64,000 nucleotides of DNA from Janthinobacterium sp. LM6 (GCF_002002885.1 NZ_CP019510.1:1798001-1862000); one strand, 5' to 3'; shown: positions 8,484 through 18,936, numbered from the stretch's first letter. Notes: generated from the sequence alone by a model not told the origin. Numbers and translations are program-made.

Positions 8484-11400
8484 GTGCTGGTATTTCGACG
8501 TGTTTGCGATGTTGCCTTACTGTTAATTCTGCTGCTGGGCGTCCCGGCCGCGGCGGCGCCTGCGCCCACCCTGCGTTTCGACCAGCTCAGCGTCGACCAG
8601 GGCCTGGCGCAGGAATCGGTGCTGGCCATCGCCCAGGACCGGCAGGGCTATATGTGGTTCGGCAGCCAGTCTGGCCTGAGCCGCTACGATGGCTACCGCA
8701 TGGTCGTCTACAAGAATATCGAGGGCGACAAGACCAGCCTGGCCGACAATTGGGTCGGCGAGCTGCATGTCGATAGCCAGGGCCAGTTGTGGGTCGGCAC
8801 CGACAATGGCCTGGACCGCTTCGACGCCGCCAGCCAGACCTTCATCCATTACGTCCCGGCCGAAAAGAGCAAGCGCGGCAACGGCAACCGGCATATCCAC
8901 GCCATCCTCGACGACGGCGCGCGCGGCTTCTGGATAGCCACCTCGGACGGCTTGCAGCATTTCGACCCGGCCACGGGCACCTTCCGCACCTGGCACCATG
9001 AAGAGGGCAACCCGCACAGCCTGGGCGACAATGAAATCAAGGCGCTGGCGCTGGACGCGCAACAGCGCCTGTGGATCGGCACCGTCACGGGCCTGGACAT
9101 GCTGGCGCCGGGCAGCGAGCGCTTCGAGCATTTTGCCGTCGACACGGAGCCCGGCTCGAAGTACAACGTGATCCAGTCGCTGCTGATCGACCGCCAGCAG
9201 AATCTGTGGATAGGCACCATGGCCGGCGCCGAGCGCTGGCGCCTGGGCGGCGCCGGCCAGCCGCCGCAGGCGCGCGTGCGCTTCGGCGAGAAGCATGGCT
9301 TTTCCGCCATCCGCGTCGCCAGCCTGTACCAGGATGTCGACGCCACCGTCTGGCTTGGCAGCAATGCCGATGGCCTGTTCCGCTGGCTGCCCGGCAGCGA
9401 CACCTTCCTGCAATACCGGCACCAGACGGGCGACAAATTCAGCGTCGCCGACAACCAGCTGTCGTCCTTGTACCGCGACCGCGCCGGCACCTTCTGGGTC
9501 GGCTCCTGGTACAGCGGCGTGAGCCGGGTCGACCTGGGCAGCGGCGGCTTTTCGCGCATGGCGCGCGCGCCCGCCGACGTGGGCGCGCTGGCGGACAAGA
9601 AAGTGCGCGCCGTGGCCGATGCGGGCGATGGCAAGCTGTGGCTGGCCACCAAGGGCGGCTTGAAACTGTACGACACGCGCGATGGCAGTTCGCGGCTGTT
9701 CGACCTGCGCAGCTCGCCCGGCATGTCGCGCGACGAGCAGGTCACGACCCTGTACAAGGCGCCGGACGGCGTGCTGTGGGTGGGCGGCTCGACGGGCTTG
9801 CACCGCTTCGATCCGGCCCTCGGGCGCTTCTTCACCATGCGCTTTGCCGCCGGCGACCCGAACAGCGACACGATCCGCAATATCGTGAGCGACCGCAGCG
9901 GCATGCTGTGGGTCTCGACGCGGGGCGGCGTGCACCGCTTCGACCCCGTCAGCCGCCGCTTTACCACCTACCGCCACGACCCGGCCAACCCGAACAGCCT
10001 GTCCGACAACATGGTGCGGCCCGTGCTGGAAGACGGCAAGGGGCGCTTGTGGATAGGTTCCTTCCACGGCCTGGACTTGCTGGATCGCGCCAGCGGCCAC
10101 TTCCGCCATTTCCGCCACGATCCGCAAAACCCGCATAGCCTGAGCCACGATGAAGTGCATTTCCTGCACGAGGACAAGCGCGGCGTGCTGTGGGTGGGCA
10201 CGGCCAATGGCTTGAACCGCATGGACGTCGACGCCAAGGGCGAGATACGCTTCCGGCGCTTCGTGCGCAAGGATGGCATGGCCGACGACGCCGTCGCCAG
10301 CATCCTCGGAGACGACAACGAGCAGTTGTGGCTGAGCACGAACAGCGGCATCACGCGGCTCGACATGCGCAGCGGCCTGTTCCGCAATTACGACAGCGCC
10401 GATGGCACGGTGGAAGGCTCGTACTTCGATGGCGCGGCCCTGCGCGCGGCCGATGGCACCATGTATTTCGGCGGCTTCAACGGCATGACGGCGTTTGTGC
10501 CGGAGGATATCCACGACAACCGCGTGCCGCCGCTGGTGGCCATCACGGAGTTGCAGATATTCAACAAGCCGGTGGCCATTGGCCGCGGCGAGTTCGCGCA
10601 CGTGCTCAAGGCGGCGATCGACCATACGCGCAACCTGGTGCTGACCAGCCGCGAAAGCGTCTTTTCGCTGGAATTCGCGGCCCTGCACTTCGCCGCGCCC
10701 CAGCGCAACATGTTCGCCTACCGGCTCGAAGGCTTCGACCAGGACTGGGTCATGACGGATGCGGGGCGGCGCTTTGCCACCTACACCAACCTCGATGCCG
10801 GCAACTACGTGTTTCGCGTCAAGGCGGCCAACAAGGACGGCGTGTGGAACGAGAGCGGCGCCACGCTGGCCATCACGATCCTGCCGCCGTTCTGGAAAAC
10901 CTGGTGGTTCCGCACCCTGATGGCGGCGCTGCTGCTGGGCGCCATCTATGGCGCGTACCGCCAGCGCGTGCGCGCGCTGCGGCATCAGCAGAATGAATTG
11001 GAAAAGCAGGTCAGCGAACGCACGGCCGAGTTGCAGAGCAAGGAAATCGAAGTGCTGGCCCAGTCGGAAAAGCTGGCGCAAGTCAACAGCAGCCTGACGA
11101 AAAACGAGGAAAGTTTGCGCCAGGCCAAGCGCAAGGCCGAGGATGCGACGCGCCAGAAGTCGGAATTCCTGGCCAATATGAGCCACGAGATGCGCACGCC
11201 GCTGGCCGGCGTGATCGGCATGCTGGGCTTTGCCCTGCGCGACGAGCAGCTGCACGACGCCACGCGCGAGCAGATCCTGCGCGGCCAGGCCAACGCCCAG
11301 TCGCTGCTGGTGATCATCAATGACTTGCTCGATTTTTCCAAGATCGAGGCGGGCAAGCTGAGTATCGAAAATATCGACTTCGCGCTCGGCGCGGCGATCG

Positions 11401-12713
11401 AGACGGTCGTCACCCTGTTCGAGGAGCAGGCGGCCGCGCGCAGCATCGGTTTCGCCATCGATTTTGCGCCCGACCTGCCGCCCTTCGTGGTGGGCGACCC
11501 GACCCGCTTGCGCCAGGTGCTGGTCAACCTGGTCGGCAATGCCTTCAAGTTCACCCAGCGCGGCGGCGTCAGCGTGAGCGTCGAGCGGGCCGGCGTGGCC
11601 AGCGGCAGCGGCGGACGCAAGGTCAACCTGATCCGCTTTACCGTCAGCGACAGCGGCATCGGCATCGATGCCGATGCCATGGCGCGGCTGTTCCAGAAGT
11701 TCGAGCAGGCCGACGCCAGCACCACGCGGCGCTACGGCGGCACGGGACTGGGCCTGGCGATCTGCCGCCAGCTGGTCGAACTGATGGATGGCCAGATCGA
11801 GGTGGCCAGCACGCCGGGGCAGGGCAGTACCTTTGCCTTCACCTTGCCGTTGGCCGATGGCGTGGCGCCGCCGCTGGTGCCGCAGGTGGCGCTGGCGCCG
11901 CACAGCCACCAGTTGCGCGTGCTGTGCGCGGAAGACTTCCCCACCAACCAGATCATCATCCGCGTCATGCTCGAAGAACTGGGGCACCGGGTCGACGTGG
12001 TTGCCAACGGCGTGCTGGCGGTGGCGGCCTGCGTGCATACGCGCTATGACCTGATCCTGATGGACGGGCGCATGCCGGAGATGGACGGCGCCACGGCGAC
12101 GCGCCTGATCCGCGTGGGCGGCTGGCCGGACCAGCCCGTGCGCGACCAGGAATTGATGATCGTGGCCCTGACGGCGAACGCCAGCGAAGAAGACCGCAGC
12201 CGCTATCTTGGCGTCGGCATGGATGATTTCCTCAGCAAACCGGTCGACGAGGCGGTGCTGCATGGTTTACTGGCGCGCGCCATCGAGCGCCAGCTGCAGC
12301 GCGGTTTCATGTTGCCGCGCATGCCGTCGAACGCGCCGCGCGGCACGGCGCGGGGACAGGCCGAACTCGATGCCCTGTTCGGCATCGCGCCGGCAGTTCC
12401 CGTCGCGGCGCCTTCCCAGTCCGTTCGCAGCGGCGAACTGCAACGGCGCATCCGCGTCGCCTTCGTCGCCGACCTGGAAGGGCGTTTGCGTGAACTCGAC
12501 GACGCCCTGGCGGCGCAGGACAAGGACAACGCCGGGCGCCTGCTGCACGGCTTGAAGGGCAGCGCCGCCTATCTCGATGAAACGCAGCTGCACATGCTGT
12601 GCACGGAAATGGAAGAAGCGGCGGACGGTGGGCGCTGGACGCAGGTGGCCCTGCATTTGCCGCAATTGCGCGCACTGTTGACGCAAATAGCCGTTTCGGG
12701 CAAGGAAATGTAA
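8484..12713 (+). CDS. Hybrid sensor histidine kinase with two-component propeller, REC and HPt domains
   Basis: A 1409-residue one-protein phosphorelay. GTG 8484 is preferred: AGGA lies 5 nt upstream and the signal/membrane segment (VALLLILLLGVPAAAA) follows at once; GTG 8448 is the alternative. Order: periplasmic sensor made of about 14 propeller blades with repeated LWVGT/LWIGS...GLxRFD motifs (residues about 35-670), a Y_Y_Y domain (about 690-795), a membrane helix (about 808-828), a coiled coil, HisKA with His901 in MSHEMRTPL, HATPase with DSGIGI and GTGLGL boxes, a receiver with Asp1194 in LILMDGRMPEMDG and Lys in FLSKPVDE, then an HPt domain with His1355 in LHGLKGSA. All catalytic residues look intact. 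Fourteen blades suggest two stacked seven-bladed propellers, as in Bacteroidetes glycan sensors. A response regulator lies 86 nt downstream and may be the output partner; the ligand is unknown. Confidence 0.93.
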   Translation: MLVFRRVCDVALLLILLLGVPAAAAPAPTLRFDQLSVDQGLAQESVLAIAQDRQGYMWFGSQSGLSRYDGYRMVVYKNIEGDKTSLADNWVGELHVDSQGQLWVGTDNGLDRFDAASQTFIHYVPAEKSKRGNGNRHIHAILDDGARGFWIATSDGLQHFDPATGTFRTWHHEEGNPHSLGDNEIKALALDAQQRLWIGTVTGLDMLAPGSERFEHFAVDTEPGSKYNVIQSLLIDRQQNLWIGTMAGAERWRLGGAGQPPQARVRFGEKHGFSAIRVASLYQDVDATVWLGSNADGLFRWLPGSDTFLQYRHQTGDKFSVADNQLSSLYRDRAGTFWVGSWYSGVSRVDLGSGGFSRMARAPADVGALADKKVRAVADAGDGKLWLATKGGLKLYDTRDGSSRLFDLRSSPGMSRDEQVTTLYKAPDGVLWVGGSTGLHRFDPALGRFFTMRFAAGDPNSDTIRNIVSDRSGMLWVSTRGGVHRFDPVSRRFTTYRHDPANPNSLSDNMVRPVLEDGKGRLWIGSFHGLDLLDRASGHFRHFRHDPQNPHSLSHDEVHFLHEDKRGVLWVGTANGLNRMDVDAKGEIRFRRFVRKDGMADDAVASILGDDNEQLWLSTNSGITRLDMRSGLFRNYDSADGTVEGSYFDGAALRAADGTMYFGGFNGMTAFVPEDIHDNRVPPLVAITELQIFNKPVAIGRGEFAHVLKAAIDHTRNLVLTSRESVFSLEFAALHFAAPQRNMFAYRLEGFDQDWVMTDAGRRFATYTNLDAGNYVFRVKAANKDGVWNESGATLAITILPPFWKTWWFRTLMAALLLGAIYGAYRQRVRALRHQQNELEKQVSERTAELQSKEIEVLAQSEKLAQVNSSLTKNEESLRQAKRKAEDATRQKSEFLANMSHEMRTPLAGVIGMLGFALRDEQLHDATREQILRGQANAQSLLVIINDLLDFSKIEAGKLSIENIDFALGAAIETVVTLFEEQAAARSIGFAIDFAPDLPPFVVGDPTRLRQVLVNLVGNAFKFTQRGGVSVSVERAGVASGSGGRKVNLIRFTVSDSGIGIDADAMARLFQKFEQADASTTRRYGGTGLGLAICRQLVELMDGQIEVASTPGQGSTFAFTLPLADGVAPPLVPQVALAPHSHQLRVLCAEDFPTNQIIIRVMLEELGHRVDVVANGVLAVAACVHTRYDLILMDGRMPEMDGATATRLIRVGGWPDQPVRDQELMIVALTANASEEDRSRYLGVGMDDFLSKPVDEAVLHGLLARAIERQLQRGFMLPRMPSNAPRGTARGQAELDALFGIAPAVPVAAPSQSVRSGELQRRIRVAFVADLEGRLRELDDALAAQDKDNAGRLLHGLKGSAAYLDETQLHMLCTEMEEAADGGRWTQVALHLPQLRALLTQIAVSGKEM

Positions 12714-12799
12714 AATAGGCAATGCCGGCCATGGAGCGCGCGGCGAAACTGGGTAGAATACGGCCAGGCACCGAGACGCTGCCGCCAATGGAGAAAGCA

Positions 12800-13510
12800 A
12801 TGAAAGTACTGGTGGTTGACGATGATGTCGTGTCGCGCATGGTATTGATGCATCTGATCGACAGCTGCGGCGTGCACGATATCGTGGAAGCCGAAGATGG
12901 CGCGGCGGCGTGGGAACAGCTCGAAGGCGGCTTGCGTCCGTCGCTGTGCTTTTGCGACTTGCGCATGCCGCGCCTGTCCGGCATGGAGCTGCTGCAGAAA
13001 ATCCGCTCCGACAGCGCGCTCGATGCCATGCCGCTGGTGCTCGTGTCGTCTGCCAATGACCAGGACACGGTGCGCGACGCCGTGCAGGCCGGCGCCGCGG
13101 GCTACATCGTCAAGCCTTTCCAGCCGGAGCAGGTGCGCCAGCATATCGATGCCTGCTTCGACGTCTCGGCCTTGCCGGCCGAGGCGCCGCGCGACACCTT
13201 GCAGCGGCTGGGCATCGACAGCGAACGCCTGCTGGCGTATCTGACGGGCTTCCAGGGACAGATAGTCGCCGCCAGCGAACAGGTCGACGCCTTGCTGGCG
13301 CGCGGCGAACCAGCCCAGGCGCGCCAGCAGCTCGAACGGCTGCACCTCGGTTGCCGCACCCTGGGTTTGCATGGCGCGGAAGCCGGGATGATGGCCCTGC
13401 TGCAGGCCTCGGTGCTCGATGGCGACCAGATGCAGACGGCCCTGGCCGCGCTGGCGCGCAGCGTGGCGCAGCAGGCGCGTTTGCTGCGGCAGCAGGACGG
13501 GATTGACTGA
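12800..13510 (+). CDS. Response regulator with receiver domain and helical C-terminal region
   Basis: A 236-residue protein. ATG 12800 is chosen because GGAGAA precedes it and the receiver fold starts immediately (MKVLVVDDDVVSR). The receiver is complete: acidic pocket Asp7-Asp8-Asp9, phosphoacceptor Asp53 in CDLRMPRLSG, the VSSAND switch region and the Lys in GYIVKPF. After about residue 125 comes an Ala/Leu/Gln-rich helical region (LLARGEPAQARQQLERLHLG, LHGAEAGMMALLQA) that resembles a four-helix, HPt-like bundle, but no clear conserved phosphorylatable His motif is seen. There is no DNA-binding domain. It lies downstream of the large hybrid kinase, so it probably receives phosphate from that relay or acts as a protein-interaction output. 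Confidence 0.85.
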   Translation: MKVLVVDDDVVSRMVLMHLIDSCGVHDIVEAEDGAAAWEQLEGGLRPSLCFCDLRMPRLSGMELLQKIRSDSALDAMPLVLVSSANDQDTVRDAVQAGAAGYIVKPFQPEQVRQHIDACFDVSALPAEAPRDTLQRLGIDSERLLAYLTGFQGQIVAASEQVDALLARGEPAQARQQLERLHLGCRTLGLHGAEAGMMALLQASVLDGDQMQTALAALARSVAQQARLLRQQDGID

Positions 13511-13537
13511 ATCTGCTGTTTTCTGCTTGCCGGGAAA

Positions 13538-13557
13538 ATACTTTAGGTTTAAAGTAT
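13538..13557. promoter_or_regulatory. Inverted repeat, probable MarR-type operator of the 2-aminobenzoate operon
   Basis: ATACTTTA-GGTT-TAAAGTAT is a perfect 8-4-8 dyad, 46 nt before the CoA ligase start. Its size and A/T-rich half sites fit MarR-family operators, and the downstream operon encodes a MarR regulator. Assignment to that regulator is inference from context. Confidence 0.6.
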
Positions 13558-13603
13558 CTGCTTCCGGGCCTTGTGCACGCGCCCGCTACCAGCCAGGATG
13601 AGC

Positions 13604-15223
13604 ATGAGCAGCGACCCTTCGCCTACCACCGCATCTCCCCAGGACGATTTTGCGCGCGCGCATTTGCCGCCGCGCGCACTCTGGCCGCAGCTGTGCCTTG
13701 ACTTGCCCGAGCTGCAGTATCCGGCGCGCCTCAATTGCGTCGCCGCGCTGCTCGATGCCGCCGTGGCCAATGGCGGCGGCGGGCGCACCGCCATCCTTGC
13801 CGATGGCCAGCGCTGGACCTACGCGCAGCTGGCGCGGCAGGTTGACCGCGTCGCCCACGTGCTGCGCAGCGACCTGCGCCTGATCCCCGGCAACCGCGTG
13901 CTGCTGCGCGGCGCGAATACTCCCATGATGGCCGCCTGCTTGCTGGCCGTGCTGAAAGCCGGCTGCATCGCCGTGCCCACCATGCCGCTGTTGCGCGCGC
14001 GCGAATTGTCCACCATCCTCGCCAAGGCGCAAGTGAACGCCGTGCTGTGCGCGCAAGGCTTGCGCGGGGAACTCGATGGCGTACCCGGCTTGCCGGCCAT
14101 GCTGTGCTTTGGCGCCGAGGGGGCCGAACTGGAACAGCGCATGGCAGTTCACGATACGCCCTTTGCCGCATGCGATACGGCGGCCGACGACGTCTGCCTG
14201 GTCAGCTTTACCTCGGGCACGACGGGTGTCCCCAAAGGCACCATGCACATGCACCGCGACCTGCTGGCCATCTGCGACTGCTTTCCCCGCTCCATGCTGC
14301 AGGTGCGCGTCGACGATATCTTCATCGGCACGCCGCCGCTGGCTTTTACTTTTGGCCTGGGCGGCCTGCTGCTGTTTCCCCTGCGCTTTGGCGCGGCCAC
14401 CGTGCTGCTGGAGAAACTCACGCCCGAGGGCCTGCTGCGCGCCATCGGCGCCTATCAAGCCACCATCTGCTTCACGGCGCCCACCTTTTACCGCCAGATG
14501 GCGCCGCTGGCGGCCAGCCACGACTTGCGCAGCCTGCGCTTGTGCGTATCGGCCGGCGAGGCGCTGCCGCTGGCCACGCGCGACGCCTGGCAGGCCGCGA
14601 CGGGACTGGCCATGACGGACGGCATTGGCGCCACCGAAATGCTGCACATCTTCATTTCCGCCACGGGCGAGGGCATCCGCCGCGGCGCCATCGGCAAGGC
14701 CATCCCCGGCTACCAGGCATGCATCGTCGATGACGCCGGCGTGCCGCAGCCGCCCGGCGTGACGGGCCGCCTGGCCGTGAAAGGCCCCACCGGCTGCCGC
14801 TACCTGTCCGACCCGCGCCAGCGCGAATATGTGCAGAACGGCTGGAACCTGACGGGCGACACCTTCGAGATGGATGCCGACGGCTATTTCTATTACCGCT
14901 CGCGCAGCGACGACATGATCGTCTCGGCCGGCTACAACATCGCCGGCCCGGAGGTGGAAGAGGCGCTGCTGCGCCACCCGGCCGTGGCCGAATGCGGCGT
15001 CGTCGGGCGCGCCGATGCCGAGCGTGGCCAGATCGTCGAAGCGCACGTGGTGCTGAAAGATGGTTTCCAGCCCGGCGATGCCCTGGCAGCCGAATTGCAG
15101 GACTTCGTGCGCCAGCAGATCGCCCCGTATAAATACCCGCGCGCCATCCGCTTCCTGCCGGCGCTGCCGCGCACGGAAACGGGCAAGCTGCAGCGCTTCA
15201 AACTTCGCACGGACACCGCATGA
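13604..15223 (+). CDS. 2-aminobenzoate-CoA ligase (benzoate-CoA ligase family)
   Basis: A 539-residue acyl-adenylate-forming enzyme that would activate an aromatic acid to its CoA thioester with ATP. ATG 13604 has AGGA five bases upstream; ATG 13598 and TTG 13571 are less likely. Motifs visible: P-loop [18 protein letters not shown], the [13 protein letters not shown] substrate-pocket segment, the A5 region [35 protein letters not shown] and the catalytic Lys in TGKLQRFKL near the end. The protein most resembles the 2-aminobenzoate/benzoate ligase branch. The stop overlaps the start of the next gene (ATGA), and the whole operon matches the 2-aminobenzoyl-CoA clusters known from Azoarcus evansii. 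Salicylate is an alternative substrate because the same gene set is sometimes annotated for salicylyl-CoA. Confidence 0.85.
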   Translation: MSSDPSPTTASPQDDFARAHLPPRALWPQLCLDLPELQYPARLNCVAALLDAAVANGGGGRTAILADGQRWTYAQLARQVDRVAHVLRSDLRLIPGNRVLLRGANTPMMAACLLAVLKAGCIAVPTMPLLRARELSTILAKAQVNAVLCAQGLRGELDGVPGLPAMLCFGAEGAELEQRMAVHDTPFAACDTAADDVCLVSFTSGTTGVPKGTMHMHRDLLAICDCFPRSMLQVRVDDIFIGTPPLAFTFGLGGLLLFPLRFGAATVLLEKLTPEGLLRAIGAYQATICFTAPTFYRQMAPLAASHDLRSLRLCVSAGEALPLATRDAWQAATGLAMTDGIGATEMLHIFISATGEGIRRGAIGKAIPGYQACIVDDAGVPQPPGVTGRLAVKGPTGCRYLSDPRQREYVQNGWNLTGDTFEMDADGYFYYRSRSDDMIVSAGYNIAGPEVEEALLRHPAVAECGVVGRADAERGQIVEAHVVLKDGFQPGDALAAELQDFVRQQIAPYKYPRAIRFLPALPRTETGKLQRFKLRTDTA

Positions 15224-17607
15224 ATATTGTCTGCATCGGCGGCGGCCCCGCCGGCCTGTATTTCAGCCTGCTCATGAAAAAGCAGAACCCGGATCACCGC
15301 ATCACCGTCATCGAGCGCAACCGCCCGTACGACACGTTTGGCTGGGGCGTGGTGTTTTCCGACCAGACCCTGGGCAACCTGGCCAACGCGGACGAGCCGA
15401 CGGCGCGCGCCATCCTGCAGGCGTTCAACCACTGGGACGATATCGAAATCCACTTCAAGGGCCAGACCGTGCGCTCGGGCGGTCATGGCTTTTGCGGCAT
15501 CGGCCGCAAGCGCCTGCTCAATATCCTGCAGGCGCGCTGCGAGGAACTCGGCGTGCAGCTGGTGTTCGAGACGGAAGTGCGGGACGACCAGGCCATCGCG
15601 CGCCAGTACGGCGCCGACCTGGTGATCGCCAGCGACGGCTTGAACAGCCGCATCCGCACGCGCTATGCGGCCAGCTACCAGCCCGAGATCGAGCAGCGCC
15701 ATTGCCGCTTCGTCTGGCTGGGCACGCGCAAGAAATTCGAGGCCTTCACGTTTGCCTTCCGCCAGACGGAATTCGGCTGGTTCCAGGCGCATATCTACCA
15801 GTACGACGGCGAGACCTCGACCTTCATCGTCGAAACGCCCGAACACGTGTGGCGCGCGGCGGGACTGGATGCCATGAGCCAGGAAGAGGGCATCGCCTTT
15901 TGCGAAGCGCTGTTCGCCGGGGAACTCGATGGCCACGGTTTGCTGAGCAATTCGCCGCACCTGCGCGGTTCGGCGCAGTGGATCACCTTCCCGCGCATCG
16001 TCTGCCGGGAATGGGTGCATGTACAGGATGGCGTGCCCGTGGTGCTGATGGGCGACGCGGCCCATACGGCGCATTATTCGATTGGTTCCGGCACCAAGCT
16101 GGCGCTGGAAGACGCCATCGAGCTGGCGCGCTGCTTCGGCCAGCATGGGGATAGCGACGCTGCGCTGGCCGCTTACCAGCAGCTGCGCGCCATCGAGGTG
16201 CTGAAAATCCAGAGCGCGGCGCGCAATTCCATGGAATGGTTTGAAAACGTCGAGCGCTACAGCGCCATGGACGCGCCGCAGTTCGCCTATTCCATGCTCA
16301 CGCGCAGCCAGCGCATCTCGCACGAAAACCTGCGCCTGCGCGATCCCGCCTACGTGGCCGACTATGAGTCGTGGCTGGCGCGGCGCGCGGGCGAGCAGGC
16401 GGGCGTGGCGATGCGGGACGAGGCCCTGCCGCCCATGCTCACGCCCTTCCGGCTGCGCGGCGTGCTGCTGAAAAACCGCATCGCCGTCTCGCCGATGGCG
16501 CAGTACAGCGCCGTCGATGGCGTGGCGGGCGACTACCATCTGATGCACCTGGGCGCGCGCGCCATGGGCGGCGCCGGCCTCGTGTTTGCCGAGATGACGT
16601 GCGTGTCGGCCGATGCGCGCATCACGCCCGCCTGCCCTGGCATGTACAGCGAGGCGCACACGCAGGCCTGGCGCCGCATCGTCGACTTTGTGCATGCCAA
16701 CAGCGATGCGAAGATCGCCCTGCAATTGGGCCACGCGGGCGCGAAAGGCTCGACGCGGCCCATGTGGGACGGCATCGACCAGCCGCTCAGGGAGGGCAAC
16801 TGGCCGCTGGTCTCGGCCTCGGAACAGCAGTACCTGGCCGGCGTGTCGCAAATGGCGCGCGCGGCCACGGAAAGCGACCTGGCGCGCATCGAGCAGGACT
16901 TCGTGCGCGCCACCCTGGCCGCGGCCGTCGCCGGTTTCGACTGGCTGGAGCTGCATTGCGCGCACGGCTATCTGCTGTCGAGTTTTATCTCGCCGCTGAC
17001 CAACCGCCGCACGGACGAATATGGCGGCAGCCTGGAAAACCGCTGCCGCTATCCGCTGCGCGTGTTCCGCGCCATGCGCGCCGCCTGGCCGCAGGATAAA
17101 CCGATGAGCGTGCGCATCTCGGCCCACGACTGGGTCGAAGGCGGCATCACGCCCGACGATGCCGTCGTCATCGCGCGCCTGTTCAAGCAGGCGGGCGCCG
17201 ACCTGATCGACTGCTCCTCGGGTCAGGTCAGCAAGCTCGAACGGCCCGTGTACGGGCGCATGTTCCAGGCGCCGTTCGCCGACCGCGTGCGCAACGAGGT
17301 GGGCATCGCCAGCATGGCCGTCGGCTCGATTTTTGAGGCGGACCACGCCAACAGCATCATCGCCGCCGGGCGTGCCGACCTGTGCGCCGTGGGCCGGCCG
17401 CACCTGGCCAACCCGGCCTGGACCCTGACGGAAATGGCGCGCATCGGCTACAGCGGCGCAGGCGCTGGGAAAGGCGCAGTCTGGCCGAAACAGTACCGTC
17501 CGGGCCAGCAGCAGCTGGAACGCAATCTGCAGCGCGAGCGGCAACTGGCTGCCGCCAATACGGGCCTCACGCCGCAACAGGTGGCCGCGCGGCTGCTGGA
17601 AGGATGA
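15220..17607 (+). CDS. 2-aminobenzoyl-CoA monooxygenase/reductase (fused FAD hydroxylase and old-yellow-enzyme)
   Basis: A 795-residue natural fusion. Residues 1 to about 400 form a class-A flavin monooxygenase: FAD motif [12 protein letters not shown] at residues 6-17, [14 protein letters not shown], and the second FAD motif [14 protein letters not shown]. Residues about 405-780 form an FMN/NADH old-yellow-enzyme domain: [44 protein letters not shown] and the [10 protein letters not shown] phosphate-binding region. In Azoarcus evansii this fused enzyme both hydroxylates and reduces 2-aminobenzoyl-CoA to an alicyclic, non-aromatic product, so ring cleavage oxygenases are not needed. Databases often label the same architecture salicylyl-CoA 5-hydroxylase/oxidoreductase. 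It overlaps the ligase by 4 nt and is followed after 1 nt by the SDR gene. Confidence 0.9.
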   Translation: MNIVCIGGGPAGLYFSLLMKKQNPDHRITVIERNRPYDTFGWGVVFSDQTLGNLANADEPTARAILQAFNHWDDIEIHFKGQTVRSGGHGFCGIGRKRLLNILQARCEELGVQLVFETEVRDDQAIARQYGADLVIASDGLNSRIRTRYAASYQPEIEQRHCRFVWLGTRKKFEAFTFAFRQTEFGWFQAHIYQYDGETSTFIVETPEHVWRAAGLDAMSQEEGIAFCEALFAGELDGHGLLSNSPHLRGSAQWITFPRIVCREWVHVQDGVPVVLMGDAAHTAHYSIGSGTKLALEDAIELARCFGQHGDSDAALAAYQQLRAIEVLKIQSAARNSMEWFENVERYSAMDAPQFAYSMLTRSQRISHENLRLRDPAYVADYESWLARRAGEQAGVAMRDEALPPMLTPFRLRGVLLKNRIAVSPMAQYSAVDGVAGDYHLMHLGARAMGGAGLVFAEMTCVSADARITPACPGMYSEAHTQAWRRIVDFVHANSDAKIALQLGHAGAKGSTRPMWDGIDQPLREGNWPLVSASEQQYLAGVSQMARAATESDLARIEQDFVRATLAAAVAGFDWLELHCAHGYLLSSFISPLTNRRTDEYGGSLENRCRYPLRVFRAMRAAWPQDKPMSVRISAHDWVEGGITPDDAVVIARLFKQAGADLIDCSSGQVSKLERPVYGRMFQAPFADRVRNEVGIASMAVGSIFEADHANSIIAAGRADLCAVGRPHLANPAWTLTEMARIGYSGAGAGKGAVWPKQYRPGQQQLERNLQRERQLAAANTGLTPQQVAARLLEG

Positions 17608-17608
17608 C

Positions 17609-18409
17609 ATGAGCAAGCAAGCATTGATGGACACGCTGTCAGAAAAACATGCGCTGGTGACGGGCGCCGGCAGCGGCATCGGCCTGGCCTGCGCGGGTGC
17701 CTTGCTGGACGCGGGCGCCCGGGTCACCCTGGCCGGGCGCGACGGCGCGCGGCTGGCGCGCGCGCGCATGCAGCTGGAAGAGGCGGGCCATGCGGGCAGG
17801 GTGGCCATCTGCGTGCTCGACGTGAGCGTGGAAGCGTCCGTGCAGGCCGGTTTCGCGCAGGCCGCCGCGCATTTCGGCCGCATCGATGTATTGATCAATA
17901 ACGCGGGCCAGGCGCATGCTGCGCCTTTCGGCAAGACGGATGCCGCTATCTGGCAGCAGATGCTGGCCGTGAACCTGACGGGCGTGTTCCACTGCTGCCA
18001 GGCGGCCCTGCCGGGCATGCTGGAAGCGGGTTGGGGGCGCATCGTCAACGTGGCGTCGACGGCGGGCCTGAAAGGCTATCGTTACGTCAGCGCCTATGGC
18101 GCCGCCAAGCATGGCGTGATCGGCCTGACGCGCGCGCTGGCGCTGGAAGTGGCGCCGCGCGGCGTCACCGTCAACGCCGTCTGCCCCGGCTACACGGAAA
18201 CGGAGATGGTGGCGCAGGCCGTGCAGAACATCGTGCGCAAGACGGGGCGCGGCGAAGAGGCGGCGCGCGCGGAACTGGCGGCAGCCAATCCGCAGCAGCG
18301 GCTGGTGCAGCCGCAGGAAGTGGCCGATGCGGTGGCGTGGCTGTGCCTGCCCGCGTCGTCCGCCATGAATGGACAATCGATCGCCGTCGCCGGTGGCGAA
18401 GTCATGTAG
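17609..18409 (+). CDS. SDR-family 3-hydroxyacyl-CoA dehydrogenase-like enzyme of the aminobenzoate operon
   Basis: A 266-residue short-chain dehydrogenase. It has the Rossmann motif TGAGSGIG (about residues 18-25), NNAG, the catalytic Ser in NVASTAGLKGY, YGAAK (Tyr-x-x-x-Lys) and NAVCPGYTETEM. In the Azoarcus 2-aminobenzoyl-CoA pathway an SDR acts in the beta-oxidation-like steps on the reduced ring, probably oxidising an alicyclic hydroxyacyl-CoA; that role is inferred here from position. The start at 17609 lies 1 nt after the previous stop with GGAAGGA upstream; ATG 17627 is an alternative. It is followed after 3 nt by the MarR gene. Confidence 0.88.
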   Translation: MSKQALMDTLSEKHALVTGAGSGIGLACAGALLDAGARVTLAGRDGARLARARMQLEEAGHAGRVAICVLDVSVEASVQAGFAQAAAHFGRIDVLINNAGQAHAAPFGKTDAAIWQQMLAVNLTGVFHCCQAALPGMLEAGWGRIVNVASTAGLKGYRYVSAYGAAKHGVIGLTRALALEVAPRGVTVNAVCPGYTETEMVAQAVQNIVRKTGRGEEAARAELAAANPQQRLVQPQEVADAVAWLCLPASSAMNGQSIAVAGGEVM

Positions 18410-18412
18410 ACA

Positions 18413-18934
18413 ATGGATAAAATGGATAATCAACGCGACCTCCCGCAGGCAGAACCCGTGCTGGACCTGGCCAGCCGCCTGACGCAGGACCACCACCAGT
18501 CGCTCAAGCTGTGGCTGCGCATGTTGTCATGCACGGTCAAGATTGAAAACGAGGTACGCACGCGCTTGCGCGCCACCTTCGGCATCACCTTGCCCCGCTT
18601 CGATCTGATGGCGCAGCTGGAACGCTTTCCCGAGGGTCTGCGCATGGGCGAACTGTCCAAACGCATGATGGTAACGGGCGGCAATATCACGGGCATCACC
18701 GACCAGCTGGAGCAGGAAAAGCTGGTGGCGCGCGTGGTCGACCCGAAAGACCGGCGCTCGTACAGCGTCAAGCTGACGCCGGCGGGCCGGCGCGCCTTCG
18801 ACGAGATGGCGCGCGTGCACGAAGGCTGGATCGCTGAATTGCTGCACGGCGTGACGCCGGACGACAAAAATCAATTGATCGACCTGCTGTCGCATATGAA
18901 GCAGCAGTTGAATAACACCCCTATAAAGGACTGA
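18413..18934 (+). CDS. MarR-family transcriptional regulator of the aminobenzoate operon
   Basis: A 173-residue winged-helix regulator. The MarR core runs from about residue 35: [72 protein letters not shown] is read across residues about 43-125 and includes the recognition helix and the D-x-R-S wing. MarR proteins inside aromatic-CoA operons usually repress until the pathway's CoA thioester binds. A dyad at 13538-13557 in front of the operon is the best operator candidate, so it would be autoregulatory. The start (18413 or 18422) has no strong ribosome site; translation is probably coupled to the SDR gene 3 nt upstream. Confidence 0.9.
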   Translation: MDKMDNQRDLPQAEPVLDLASRLTQDHHQSLKLWLRMLSCTVKIENEVRTRLRATFGITLPRFDLMAQLERFPEGLRMGELSKRMMVTGGNITGITDQLEQEKLVARVVDPKDRRSYSVKLTPAGRRAFDEMARVHEGWIAELLHGVTPDDKNQLIDLLSHMKQQLNNTPIKD

Positions 18935-18936
18935 GC

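Noticed and set aside
8523..12263. 1246-codon open frame antisense to the hybrid kinase
   Set aside because: Same shadow effect in high-GC DNA; composition is non-protein-like and there is no ribosome site.
14932..18048. 1038-codon antisense open frame across the aminobenzoate operon
   Set aside because: It crosses three well-supported plus-strand genes with overlapping starts and stops and has no recognisable domain.
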